Source of the DNA: MM2 sp035460165 | GTDB taxonomy: Bacteria > Pseudomonadota > Gammaproteobacteria > Burkholderiales > Methylophilaceae | Direction: 5' to 3' | Length of the DNA: 64,000 nt | NCBI GenBank assembly: GCA_035460165.1 | Contig: DATHWW010000005.1 | Location: forward strand, 62,001 to 126,000 | Shown: positions 33,891-41,702 of the stretch, one piece after another | Layout of the letters: each line of letters opens with the position of its first letter | Position numbering within the stretch: the first letter of the stretch is position 1 | Translations under genes and position numbers: made by a program | Notes under the pieces: generated by a model | Told to the model about the DNA's origin: nothing | What the model saw: the letters and a program-made list of their open reading frames with translations, nothing else | Databases searched by the model: none

Positions 33891-35498
33891 ATGAAACTTG
33901 CAATTGCGCAAATCAATTGCACTGTCGGCGACCTCGCCGGCAATGCATCCAGAATTCTGGAATATTGTCGCCGCGCCCGTGAAGCCGGTGCCACGCTCCT
34001 GCTTACCCCTGAACTGGCGTTGGCCGGGTATCCGCCTGAAGACCTGCTGCTGCGCGAAGATTTTTACCAGGCCTGCGACACCATGCTCGCCTCCTTGACA
34101 GCCGCTGTTCCGGCAGGTCTCACGTTAATCGTCGGGCATCCGGCCCAGCAGGACGGCAAGCATTTCAATGCCGCTTCAGTGATCCGCGACGGCAAGGTGA
34201 TCGCGACTTATCACAAGCACAAGCTGCCCAATTACAGCGTGTTCGATGAGGTTCGGTATTTCGAGCCCGGCGACGAGCCGTTGGTTTTCGAGCATGAAGG
34301 CGTCAGTATCGGCGTCGTTATCTGTGCCGACGTCTGGGAGCAGGCGCCGGCAATACGCGCGCGCAAAGCCGGTGCGCAGTTGCTCCTGGCATTGAACGCA
34401 TCGCCTTATCACCTCGAGAAGCAGCTGACCCGTTATGGAGTGCTGCGTGAACGCGTGCGCGAAACCGGCTTGCCGATTGTGTACGCCAATCTGGTCGGTG
34501 GTCAGGATGAACTGGTGTTCGATGGCGCCTCTTTCGTGTTGAATTGCGACGGGCTGTTGATGATGCAAATGGCCGCCTTCGAGGAAGCGCTAGGCATCAT
34601 CGATTTCGACGGCGCCGAGCCGCTACCGGCCGAGGTGGTTCCCGAGGCGCCTTTGGAAGCCGCTGTGTACAAGGCGTTGTGTCTTGGCGTGCATGACTAT
34701 ATTTTCAAGAACGGTTTTCCCGGCGTCGTTTTGGGGCTGTCCGGCGGCATCGATTCCGCGCTGACTTTGGCTATTGCCGTCGATGCGCTGGGGGCAGAGC
34801 GCGTGCGGGCCGTGATGATGCCTTCGCGCTTCACCGCCGACATCAGTCAGAGCGATGCTGCGCAAATGGCGGAAAACCTGGGTGTACGGTACACCGAGTT
34901 GCCCATCGAGCACCTGTTTGAAACATTCCTCGATTCCCTGGCGGGCGAGTTCGAAGGCCTTGCATTCGATCTTGCCGAGGAGAATCTGCAGGCGCGGATA
35001 CGCGGCACCCTGCTGATGGCGCTCTCGAACAAGTTCGGCTCCATCGTGCTGACCACGGGCAACAAGAGCGAAATGGGCGTGGGTTACTCCACGCTTTACG
35101 GTGATATGGCCGGTGGTTTTTCGGTGTTGAAAGATGTCCCCAAAACCATGGTTTATCGGCTCTCGCATTACCGGAACTCTATCGCGCCCATCATTCCGAC
35201 GCGCATCATTACCCGCGCTCCGTCGGCGGAGCTGCGGCACGACCAGACCGATCAGGATTCACTGCCCCCTTACGAAATCCTGGATGCAATCATGGAGGCC
35301 TATGTCGAGTATGACAGGAGCCCGGCGGAGATTGCCGCGATGGGCTTTCGGCCGGAGGACATCCGCCGGGTGGTGACATTGATCGACCGCAATGAATACA
35401 AACGCCGCCAGGCGCCGGTGGGCGTGCGTATCACGCACCGCGGATTTGGCAAGGACAGGCGTTATCCGATAACATCGAAATATAAATTCGAATTCTGA
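33891..35498 (+). CDS. nadE: Glutamine-hydrolysing NAD+ synthase NadE
   Basis: 535 residues with two domains. The N-terminal nitrilase-type glutaminase carries a Glu in LLTPELALAGYPPEDLL (about 36-52), a Lys in YHKHKLPNYSVFDE and a Cys in GVVICADVWEQAPAIR. The C-terminal synthetase has the PP-loop LGLSGGIDSALTLAIAVDAL near 283-302 and LTTGNKSEMGVGYSTLYGDM. It converts deamido-NAD to NAD with glutamine nitrogen. It lies 15 bases before glnB, a link between nitrogen status and NAD synthesis often seen in betaproteobacteria. Confidence 0.95.
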   Translation: MKLAIAQINCTVGDLAGNASRILEYCRRAREAGATLLLTPELALAGYPPEDLLLREDFYQACDTMLASLTAAVPAGLTLIVGHPAQQDGKHFNAASVIRDGKVIATYHKHKLPNYSVFDEVRYFEPGDEPLVFEHEGVSIGVVICADVWEQAPAIRARKAGAQLLLALNASPYHLEKQLTRYGVLRERVRETGLPIVYANLVGGQDELVFDGASFVLNCDGLLMMQMAAFEEALGIIDFDGAEPLPAEVVPEAPLEAAVYKALCLGVHDYIFKNGFPGVVLGLSGGIDSALTLAIAVDALGAERVRAVMMPSRFTADISQSDAAQMAENLGVRYTELPIEHLFETFLDSLAGEFEGLAFDLAEENLQARIRGTLLMALSNKFGSIVLTTGNKSEMGVGYSTLYGDMAGGFSVLKDVPKTMVYRLSHYRNSIAPIIPTRIITRAPSAELRHDQTDQDSLPPYEILDAIMEAYVEYDRSPAEIAAMGFRPEDIRRVVTLIDRNEYKRRQAPVGVRITHRGFGKDRRYPITSKYKFEF

Positions 35499-35513
35499 AG
35501 GAGGAGCAATACC

Positions 35514-35852
35514 ATGAAAAAAATCGAGGCCGTCATCAAGCCATTCAAGCTGGACGAAGTGCGCGAAGCGCTCTCCGAGATCGGCGTTGCCGGGCTGACG
35601 GTAACCGAGGTTAAGGGGTTCGGCCGCCAGAAAGGGCATACCGAGCTCTACCGCGGCGCGGAATACGTGGTCGATTTCCTCCCTAAAATCAAGATGGAGC
35701 TGGTGGTAGCTGACAACCTGCTGGATGCTTGTATCGAAGCGATCGTCAAGGCGGCGCGCACCGGCAAGATCGGTGACGGCAAGATATTCGTCACCTCGGT
35801 GGAGCAGGTGATACGCATCCGTACCGGCGAGACCGGCGAAGCCGCGGTCTGA
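35514..35852 (+). CDS. glnB: Nitrogen regulatory protein P-II
   Basis: 112-residue P-II trimer subunit that reports 2-oxoglutarate, ATP/ADP and glutamine. It begins MKKIEAVIKPFKLDEVREAL, a standard P-II start. The T-loop has Y51, the uridylylation site, in TELYRGAEYVVDF. The B-loop and C-loop lie in RTGKIGDGKIFVTSVEQVIRI. GlnB or GlnK cannot be told apart by sequence alone. The absence of amtB and the linkage to nadE favour GlnB. Ribosome site GGAGGAG precedes the ATG. Confidence 0.93.
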   Translation: MKKIEAVIKPFKLDEVREALSEIGVAGLTVTEVKGFGRQKGHTELYRGAEYVVDFLPKIKMELVVADNLLDACIEAIVKAARTGKIGDGKIFVTSVEQVIRIRTGETGEAAV

Positions 35853-35932
35853 TTTCAAGAGCAGTGGTTGCGTCTGCACGGCCATATCGCGTGCACGCGC
35901 CTTCTGCCTCGTTTCACCTTTGATTTCCGTGC

Positions 35933-36295
35933 ATGAGTAGTCTGCTGTCCTTGCCTTCCTGGGTGCAGGCAGCCGGGCTGCTGGTCATGTCGAATGTATT
36001 CATGACATTCGCCTGGTATGCGCACCTCAAGAACCTCAACGACAAGCCGTGGTGGATCGCCGCGCTGCTAAGCTGGGGCATTGCACTGTTCGAATACCTG
36101 CTGCAGGTGCCCGGCAATCGGGTCGGCTATACCGAGCTCTCGCTCGCGCAGCTCAAGATATTGCAGGAAGTCATCACGCTGGTTGTGTTCGTGCCGTTCG
36201 CGGTGCTGTACATGCAGCAGCCGCTCAAGCTCGATTACCTGTGGGCCGGGCTGTGCCTGATGGGCGCGGTTTACTTCATCTTCCGCACCGCCTAG
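35933..36295 (+). CDS. DMT-superfamily small membrane protein (DUF486 type)
   Basis: 120 residues with about four hydrophobic segments (SWVQAAGLLVMSNVFMTFAW at 9-28, WWIAALLSWGIALFEYLL at 40-57, VITLVVFVPFAVLYM near 85-99, and YLWAGLCLMGAVYFIFRTA at the end). The pattern FMTFAWYAHLK and FEYLLQVPGNRVGY matches the DUF486 family, four-helix relatives of drug/metabolite transporters. Substrate unknown. Its start is 80 bases after glnB. Confidence 0.8.
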   Translation: MSSLLSLPSWVQAAGLLVMSNVFMTFAWYAHLKNLNDKPWWIAALLSWGIALFEYLLQVPGNRVGYTELSLAQLKILQEVITLVVFVPFAVLYMQQPLKLDYLWAGLCLMGAVYFIFRTA

Positions 36296-36413
36296 TGGCT
36301 TAGAGCCTAATTCAGTAGTATTCAACCCCCGTGCCGGCTGACTGCGGGATGCAGTGCAAGGCGCAGGCTGCGCGGTGTAGTTATTCTCCACAAGCAGGCC
36401 GCAACGCGGGCGC

Positions 36414-37325
36414 CTATCCTTCCGGAAAAAGAAAGTCGGGCCGGGCGCAGGCTTCCACGATACGGTCGTAAACGAGACGAATGCGCGGCGGCACCGGTCC
36501 GCGTTGTGGCCGATAGACGAACAGGTCCCACGGCGGCGGCGTCTCCGCGGCGAGCACCGGCACCAACCGCCCGGCACGGATATGGGGCAGCACCAGGCAG
36601 TCGGCGATCTGGCCGAAGCCCACCCCCGCCAACACCAATCCCAGTTCGGCTTCAGCGTCGTCGGTGATGAAGGCATTGGTGCGCGGCACGAACTGTAAAT
36701 CCTCCGCGAAATACCAGGGCCAAGGTTTGCCGGTATTTTTGTCAACCATCGCGACGGTCGGCAGATCCAGCAGGGCGCGGATATTGGTCGGTGCACCGGC
36801 GCGTGCGATCAGCTGCGGTGTGCCCACCGCCATGAAGGAAATCTTGGATACCGCGCGTGCGACGAAGCTGCTGTCGCGCAGGAAGCCGACGCGGATCCCG
36901 ATGTCGATCTGCTGCTCGACGACGTTGATGATGGTGTCCGACAGGCGCAGATCGATCATGATGCCGGGGAACTCGTTCGCAATCCGGCTCAACACTGGCA
37001 GCAGAAAGCGCCGGCCTATCACCGTGGGGGCCGTGATGCGCACGGTGCCGGTCACGTCCGCCTTGGGCTGTTCGCTGCGGATGAACAAGTCATCGACCTT
37101 CGACAAAGTTTCCCGCGCACGCAAGGACAACTGCTCGCCGAAATCGGTGATGCGCATCTGACGCGTGTTGCGATAGAACAATGGCTCGCCCAGCCGGTCT
37201 TCCAGACTCTTTACCGCCCGCGTCACGGCCTGCGGCGAAACGCCGAGCCGGGCAGCGGCTTCCTTGAAACTGCCGGCTTCGGCAGTGGCGCAGAAGATGC
37301 GCATGATTTCCAAATGATTCGACAT
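36414..37325 (-). CDS. LysR-family transcriptional regulator
   Basis: 303 residues. N-terminal winged helix-turn-helix at about 3-62 (MRIFCATAEAGSFKEAAARL then GVSPQAVTRAVKSLEDRLGE). The rest is a periplasmic-binding-like effector domain from about 90 on (TVRITAPTVIGRRFLLPVLS). It is transcribed divergently from the IorA/IorB-type oxidoreductase with 123 bases between the starts. That arrangement, with the operator-like site between, suggests it controls those genes. Inducer unknown. Confidence 0.9.
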   Translation of the reverse strand: MSNHLEIMRIFCATAEAGSFKEAAARLGVSPQAVTRAVKSLEDRLGEPLFYRNTRQMRITDFGEQLSLRARETLSKVDDLFIRSEQPKADVTGTVRITAPTVIGRRFLLPVLSRIANEFPGIMIDLRLSDTIINVVEQQIDIGIRVGFLRDSSFVARAVSKISFMAVGTPQLIARAGAPTNIRALLDLPTVAMVDKNTGKPWPWYFAEDLQFVPRTNAFITDDAEAELGLVLAGVGFGQIADCLVLPHIRAGRLVPVLAAETPPPWDLFVYRPQRGPVPPRIRLVYDRIVEACARPDFLFPEG

Positions 37326-37352
37326 GGATAGATCCTGTAATCCTTGAAGATT

Positions 37353-37369
37353 ATTCCTAAAAATGGAAT
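37353..37369. promoter_or_regulatory. Putative LysR operator (T-N11-A type)
   Basis: ATTCC at 37353-37357, seven bases, GGAAT at 37365-37369: a perfect inverted repeat containing a T-N11-A core, the form bound by LysR regulators. The sequence ATGGAATTCT at 37363-37372 recurs as ATGAAATTCT at 37376-37385, which could be a second half-site. It lies between lysR and the oxidoreductase genes. Confidence 0.5.
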
Positions 37370-37448
37370 TCTAAAATGAAATTCTGACCATTTATTGTCA
37401 TTATTGATTTGCGCATACTGCTCCGTAGTTACCGAAAGGGGAAATATT

Positions 37449-37907
37449 ATGGTTACTCTGAACATCAACGGCGCCGAGAGGCAACTGGACGTGGCGGAAG
37501 ATATGCCCATCCTCTGGGCATTACGCGACACCTTGCATCTTACCGGTACCAAGTTCGGCTGCGGCATGGCGCAATGCGGCGCATGCACGGTACATCTCGA
37601 TGGCCAGGCGATCCGCTCTTGCATGACACCGGTTTCCGCCGCTGTAGGCAAGAAAATCACGACGATCGAGCAGATCGGCAACGACGCTGTCGGCAAGGCG
37701 GTGCAGGAAGCCTGGCAGGAAATCGACGTGGTGCAGTGCGGCTACTGCCAGTCCGGCCAGATCATGGCCGCCACTGCGCTGCTGGCTGCGAACAAGCAGC
37801 CGACCGACGCCGACATCGACAACGCGATGAGCGGCAACATCTGCCGCTGCGGCACCTATCAACGCATACGCGCGGCGATCCATCAGGCCGCCGAGAAGTT
37901 GGCCTGA
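37449..37907 (+). CDS. Molybdenum hydroxylase small [2Fe-2S] subunit (IorA type)
   Basis: 152 residues from the ATG at 37449 (MVTLNINGAERQLDVAEDMP). The N-terminal plant-ferredoxin cluster uses C38, C43, C46 and C58 (FGCGMAQCGACTV and RSC). The second cluster uses C97, C100, C132 and C134 (QCGYCQSGQIMA and GNICRCGTYQRI). This is the electron-transfer subunit of a xanthine oxidase-family enzyme. There is no FAD subunit in the locus, as in the isoquinoline 1-oxidoreductase IorAB type. It lies ten bases before the large subunit. Substrate unknown. Confidence 0.9.
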   Translation: MVTLNINGAERQLDVAEDMPILWALRDTLHLTGTKFGCGMAQCGACTVHLDGQAIRSCMTPVSAAVGKKITTIEQIGNDAVGKAVQEAWQEIDVVQCGYCQSGQIMAATALLAANKQPTDADIDNAMSGNICRCGTYQRIRAAIHQAAEKLA

Positions 37908-37917
37908 GGAGCGCATC

Positions 37918-40104
37918 ATGGAAAACACCACCCTCAAGAACTCCGGCCGGCGTAAATTTTTGATCACCACCGCCGTCGTGGCCGGCGGCTTGGTCGTCGC
38001 GTTTGCAATACCGCAGGCCAAGCGCTTTCTGCTGCCCGGTGCCGACCAGCCTGCCGCTAATGGTGCGGGGGCAGTCAAATTGCCCGAACCGAATGCCTTT
38101 CTGCGCATCGGCAGCGATGACAGCATCACCGTCCTCCTCGCGCATAGCGAAATGGGTCAGAGCATCTGGACCACGCTGCCGATGTTGATCGCCGAGGAGC
38201 TTGATGCCGACTGGAGCCGCATCAAGGTCGAGCACGCCCCGGCCGCGCCGGTCTATGCGCATACCGCTTACGGTTTGCAGATTACCGGCGGCTCGTCCAC
38301 GACCTGGTCGGAATTCGACCGCTATCGTCAGGTGGGCGCCATGACGCGGGCGCTGCTGGTCAATGCCGCTGCCGAGCAGTGGGGCGTGAAACCGGAAGAG
38401 ATTCGCACCGAGAACGGCTTCGTTATGGCGGGCGAGCGCAAGCTAAGCTATGGCCAATTGGCCGAGGCCGCCGCCAAGCTGGAAGCACCCACGCAGGTCA
38501 CGCTCAAGGAACCCAAAGACTGGAAAATACTCGGCAAGCCGACCAAGCGCCTCGACAGCCCGGAGAAGATCAACGGCAGCGCAGTGTTCGGCCAGGATAT
38601 TCATTTCGACGGCCTGCTCACGGCGATGGTCGCGCGCCCGCCGGTATTCGGCGGCAAGGTGAAGTCGTTCGATGCGACCGCTGCGAAGCAGGTCAAGGGC
38701 GTGCGCAACGTGGTGCAGGTACCGACCGGTGTGGCGGTCATTGCCGATCACTACTGGGCCGCCAAGCAGGGGCGCGACGCGCTCAAGGTGGAATGGGACC
38801 TCGGGCCAAATGCGCAGTTGGACTCGCAAGGCTTGCTTGCGGATTTCCACAAGCGCGCAGCGGAGCAGGGCCTTACCGCTGCCAAGGCTGGCGATAGTGC
38901 GGCTAAACTGAAGCAGGCAGCCAAGACCATCGAGGCCGAGTATGTCGCGCCCTATCTCGCGCACTCGCCAATGGAACCGCTCAACTGTGCGGTCAAGATC
39001 GATGGGGAAAACTGCGAAATCTGGACCGGCACGCAGATGCAGGGCAACGACCAGCAAGTCGTCGCCAAGCTGCTCGGCATCAAGCCGGAGCAGGTGAAAA
39101 TCCATACTGTTTTTCTCGGCGGCGGTTTCGGCCGGCGCGCCAATCCGCAATCGGATTTCATCGCGGAAGCGGTGCAGGTCGCCCAGGCTGCGGACGCCCC
39201 GGTCAAGACCGTGTGGAGCCGCGAGGATGACGTCAAGGGCGGCTATTACCGCCCAATGTTCCTGCACAAGGCGCGTGTCGGACTAGGCGACGATGGGATG
39301 CCGGTGGCCTGGGAACATGAAATTGTCGGCCAGTCCATCGTCAAGGGCACGCCGTTTGAAGGCGCGCTGATGAAGGACGGCGTTGACCATACCTCGGTGG
39401 AAGGAGTGGCCGATTCCGCTTATCTCAAGAATATCGCCGATCACCGCGTCGGACTGCATACGCCCGAGTTGGGCGTCCCTATCCTGTGGTGGCGTTCGGT
39501 CGGTCACAGCCACAGCGCGTTCGCGATGGAAAGCCTGATCGACGAACTGGCGCACGCCGCCGAAAAGGATCCGCTGGAGTACCGCCGTGCCTTGCTGAAG
39601 GGCCATCCGCGCCATCTGGCGGCGCTCAATCTGGCTGCGGAGAAGGCCGGGTGGAGCACTGCACTGCCCAAGGGGCGCTTCCGCGGCATCGCGGTGCACG
39701 AATCCTTCGGCAGCTATGTGGCGCAGGTGGCGGAGGTATCGGTCGAGAACGGCACGGTCAAGGTGCACCGCGTCGTCTGCGCGATCGATTGCGGCCTGGC
39801 GGTGAACCCGGAATCGCTGGCGGCACAGATGGAGTCTGCGATCGCCTTCGGCCTGAGCGCGGCGCTGCAAAGCGAGATTACGCTCAAGGAGGGCCGCGTG
39901 CAGCAGTCCAATTTCAATGACTACCAGGTGCTGCGCATGAACCAGATGCCCAAGGTGGAAGTGCACATCGTGCCCAGCACCGAGAAAATGGGCGGCGCGG
40001 GCGAACCAGGCGTGCCGCCTATCGCGCCCGCTGTTGCCAATGCCGTCTTCGCGGCCACCGGCAAGCGCATCCGTACCTTGCCTATTGGCGGCCAATTGGC
40101 GTAA
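37918..40104 (+). CDS. Molybdenum hydroxylase large subunit (IorB type)
   Basis: 728 residues. Twin-arginine-like N-terminus (GRRKFLITTAVVAGGLVVAF, residues 10-29) suggests export or anchoring in the periplasm. The catalytic part has Moco-binding motifs GGGFGRRANPQSDFIAEAV near 401-419, IPILWWRSVGHSHSAFAMES-like WRSVG, and the active-site-type GGAGEPGVPPIAPAVANAV near the C-terminus with the probable catalytic Glu. The xanthine dehydrogenase-like signatures indicate hydroxylation of an aldehyde or N-heterocycle, with electrons passed to the small subunit and then a cytochrome. Substrate not readable from sequence. Confidence 0.9.
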   Translation: MENTTLKNSGRRKFLITTAVVAGGLVVAFAIPQAKRFLLPGADQPAANGAGAVKLPEPNAFLRIGSDDSITVLLAHSEMGQSIWTTLPMLIAEELDADWSRIKVEHAPAAPVYAHTAYGLQITGGSSTTWSEFDRYRQVGAMTRALLVNAAAEQWGVKPEEIRTENGFVMAGERKLSYGQLAEAAAKLEAPTQVTLKEPKDWKILGKPTKRLDSPEKINGSAVFGQDIHFDGLLTAMVARPPVFGGKVKSFDATAAKQVKGVRNVVQVPTGVAVIADHYWAAKQGRDALKVEWDLGPNAQLDSQGLLADFHKRAAEQGLTAAKAGDSAAKLKQAAKTIEAEYVAPYLAHSPMEPLNCAVKIDGENCEIWTGTQMQGNDQQVVAKLLGIKPEQVKIHTVFLGGGFGRRANPQSDFIAEAVQVAQAADAPVKTVWSREDDVKGGYYRPMFLHKARVGLGDDGMPVAWEHEIVGQSIVKGTPFEGALMKDGVDHTSVEGVADSAYLKNIADHRVGLHTPELGVPILWWRSVGHSHSAFAMESLIDELAHAAEKDPLEYRRALLKGHPRHLAALNLAAEKAGWSTALPKGRFRGIAVHESFGSYVAQVAEVSVENGTVKVHRVVCAIDCGLAVNPESLAAQMESAIAFGLSAALQSEITLKEGRVQQSNFNDYQVLRMNQMPKVEVHIVPSTEKMGGAGEPGVPPIAPAVANAVFAATGKRIRTLPIGGQLA

Positions 40105-40112
40105 GGAATGGT

Positions 40113-41108
40113 ATGAACTCGCTCGATTGGGAAGTCCTGAGCCGTGCGGTCGAATGGCTGCGAGCCGGCCATCGCGCGCACCTGTTCACCGTGGTGCAGA
40201 CCTGGGGCTCGGCGCCGCGCCTGCCCGGTGCGGTGCTGGTGGTGCGCGCGGATGGGCATCTGGTCGGCTCGGTGTCCGGCGGCTGCATCGAGGACGACCT
40301 TGCCGACAAGGCGCGTAACGGCTTGCTGCCGTCGAAGCCGGCGCTGATCGAGTATGGCGTCAGCCGCGACGAAGCGCAGCGCTTCGGTATCCCCTGCGGC
40401 GGGCGCCTGCAAATTTTCGTCGAGCCATTGCACGATGCGGCGCAATTGCAGCCCATTGTCGACAGCATGGCGGCACGCCAACTAATCCGCCGCTCGGTGC
40501 GCCTCTCTACCGGTGAGGTGCGGCTGGAGGCTGCCTTGCCGGGCAGCGCGCCGGTACTTGAAGGCGACTGGTTCCACGGCTATTTCGGACCGCAGTGGCG
40601 GCTGCTGATCATCGGTGCCAATCAGCTCGGCGCAGTGCTGGCGAACTTGGCGCAGGCGCTGGAGTTCGACGTGTTGATGTGTGATCCGCGCGAGGAAATG
40701 CGCGACGAGTTTCGCGTTCAAGGCGTGACCTGGCTGGACGGCATGCCGGACGACGTAGTGCTGGCGCTGGGCGCCGATGCGCATACCGCGATCGTCGCGG
40801 TCACGCACGACCCCAAGTTGGATGACATGGCCTTGCTGGAAGCGCTGAAATGCGACGCGTTCTACGTCGGCGCGCTCGGTTCGCGCAAAAACCAGGAGAA
40901 GCGGCGCGAACGCATGCGCATGTTCGACCTGGGCGAGACGGAAATCGCGCGCCTGCGCGGTCCGGTCGGCCTGCCCATCGGCAGCCGCACGCCGGCCGAG
41001 ATCGCCATTGCGATTCTGGCCGAAATTATTCAGGTGCGCACCCAGCAGCGCCTCGCGGCGCAATCCGCCGGACAGATTCACGGCATCGTTTCCGCCTGCG
41101 CGGCCTGA
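40113..41108 (+). CDS. XdhC-family molybdenum cofactor chaperone
   Basis: 331 residues. The N-terminal XdhC/CoxI domain has VQTWGSAPRLPGAVLVVRAD near 29-48 and GSVSGGCIEDDL, and the C-terminal Rossmann part has LLIIGANQLGAVLANLAQAL. HDPKLDDMALLEALKCDAFY and YVGALGSRKNQEKRRERM are also typical. XdhC proteins bind and sulfurate Moco and hand it to the xanthine dehydrogenase-type apoenzyme. Its place eight bases after the large subunit gene supports a dedicated maturation role. Confidence 0.9.
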   Translation: MNSLDWEVLSRAVEWLRAGHRAHLFTVVQTWGSAPRLPGAVLVVRADGHLVGSVSGGCIEDDLADKARNGLLPSKPALIEYGVSRDEAQRFGIPCGGRLQIFVEPLHDAAQLQPIVDSMAARQLIRRSVRLSTGEVRLEAALPGSAPVLEGDWFHGYFGPQWRLLIIGANQLGAVLANLAQALEFDVLMCDPREEMRDEFRVQGVTWLDGMPDDVVLALGADAHTAIVAVTHDPKLDDMALLEALKCDAFYVGALGSRKNQEKRRERMRMFDLGETEIARLRGPVGLPIGSRTPAEIAIAILAEIIQVRTQQRLAAQSAGQIHGIVSACAA

Positions 41109-41109
41109 G

Positions 41110-41691
41110 TCAGCGGCCGAGGTCGGCCGGCGTATCGATGTCGGCCAGCACGCCGGGGTCGTCGCAGTCCAGCAGGCGAACTTCCAGTTTATGGCGCTGC
41201 AATATCGAACGCGCGCCTTCATCCCCCTGCAGTGCCAGCAGTTCGTCGCGCAGCGTGGCGGAAAATGCGACCGGATGGCCGCGTTTGCCCTCGAATACGG
41301 GTGCGCAGATCGGGGCGTGATGCAGGCCGCCGGCCACGGCGGTGATGGTTTGCGGGCGGATGCTGGGCATGTCGGCCAGCGCGATCACATAACCGGAAAC
41401 GGAGGAAAAGCGGTCGCAATCGCGCACCGCTGCGGACAGGCTGTCCGACATGCCGCCGGAGGCGCAAGAAATCACTTCCAGGCCGGCTTCCTGCAACAGC
41501 CTGGCCAGCTGTGCATTGTCGGGTTGGACCACGGCGATGGATAGGGGGAGGGCCTGCACCAGGTTGTATGCGGCAGCCAGCGCCATCGGCCGGCCGTCAG
41601 CCAGCGGCTGCAGCAGCTTGTCGGCGGCGCCGAAGCGGCGCGAAAAACCGGCCGCGAGCAGAATGCCGATAGGAGCGCCGGGATGCGTCAC
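41110..41691 (-). CDS. MobA-like molybdopterin nucleotidyltransferase (MocA type)
   Basis: 193 residues if started at the GTG at 41691; the frame is open to 41787 but that would extend over feoB. The nucleotide-binding block ILLAAGFSRRFGAADKLLQP lies near the N-terminus, followed by GYVIALADMPSIRPQTITAV (metal-binding Asp) and GHPVAFSATLRDELLAL. The MocA subgroup attaches CMP to Moco to make the cofactor of xanthine dehydrogenase-type enzymes. It is on the opposite strand to xdhC, tail to tail, and 11 bases after feoB, so it may be co-transcribed with feoAB rather than with the oxidoreductase. Confidence 0.82.
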   Translation of the reverse strand: MTHPGAPIGILLAAGFSRRFGAADKLLQPLADGRPMALAAAYNLVQALPLSIAVVQPDNAQLARLLQEAGLEVISCASGGMSDSLSAAVRDCDRFSSVSGYVIALADMPSIRPQTITAVAGGLHHAPICAPVFEGKRGHPVAFSATLRDELLALQGDEGARSILQRHKLEVRLLDCDDPGVLADIDTPADLGR

Positions 41692-41702
41692 GGGCGCCGG
41701 TT

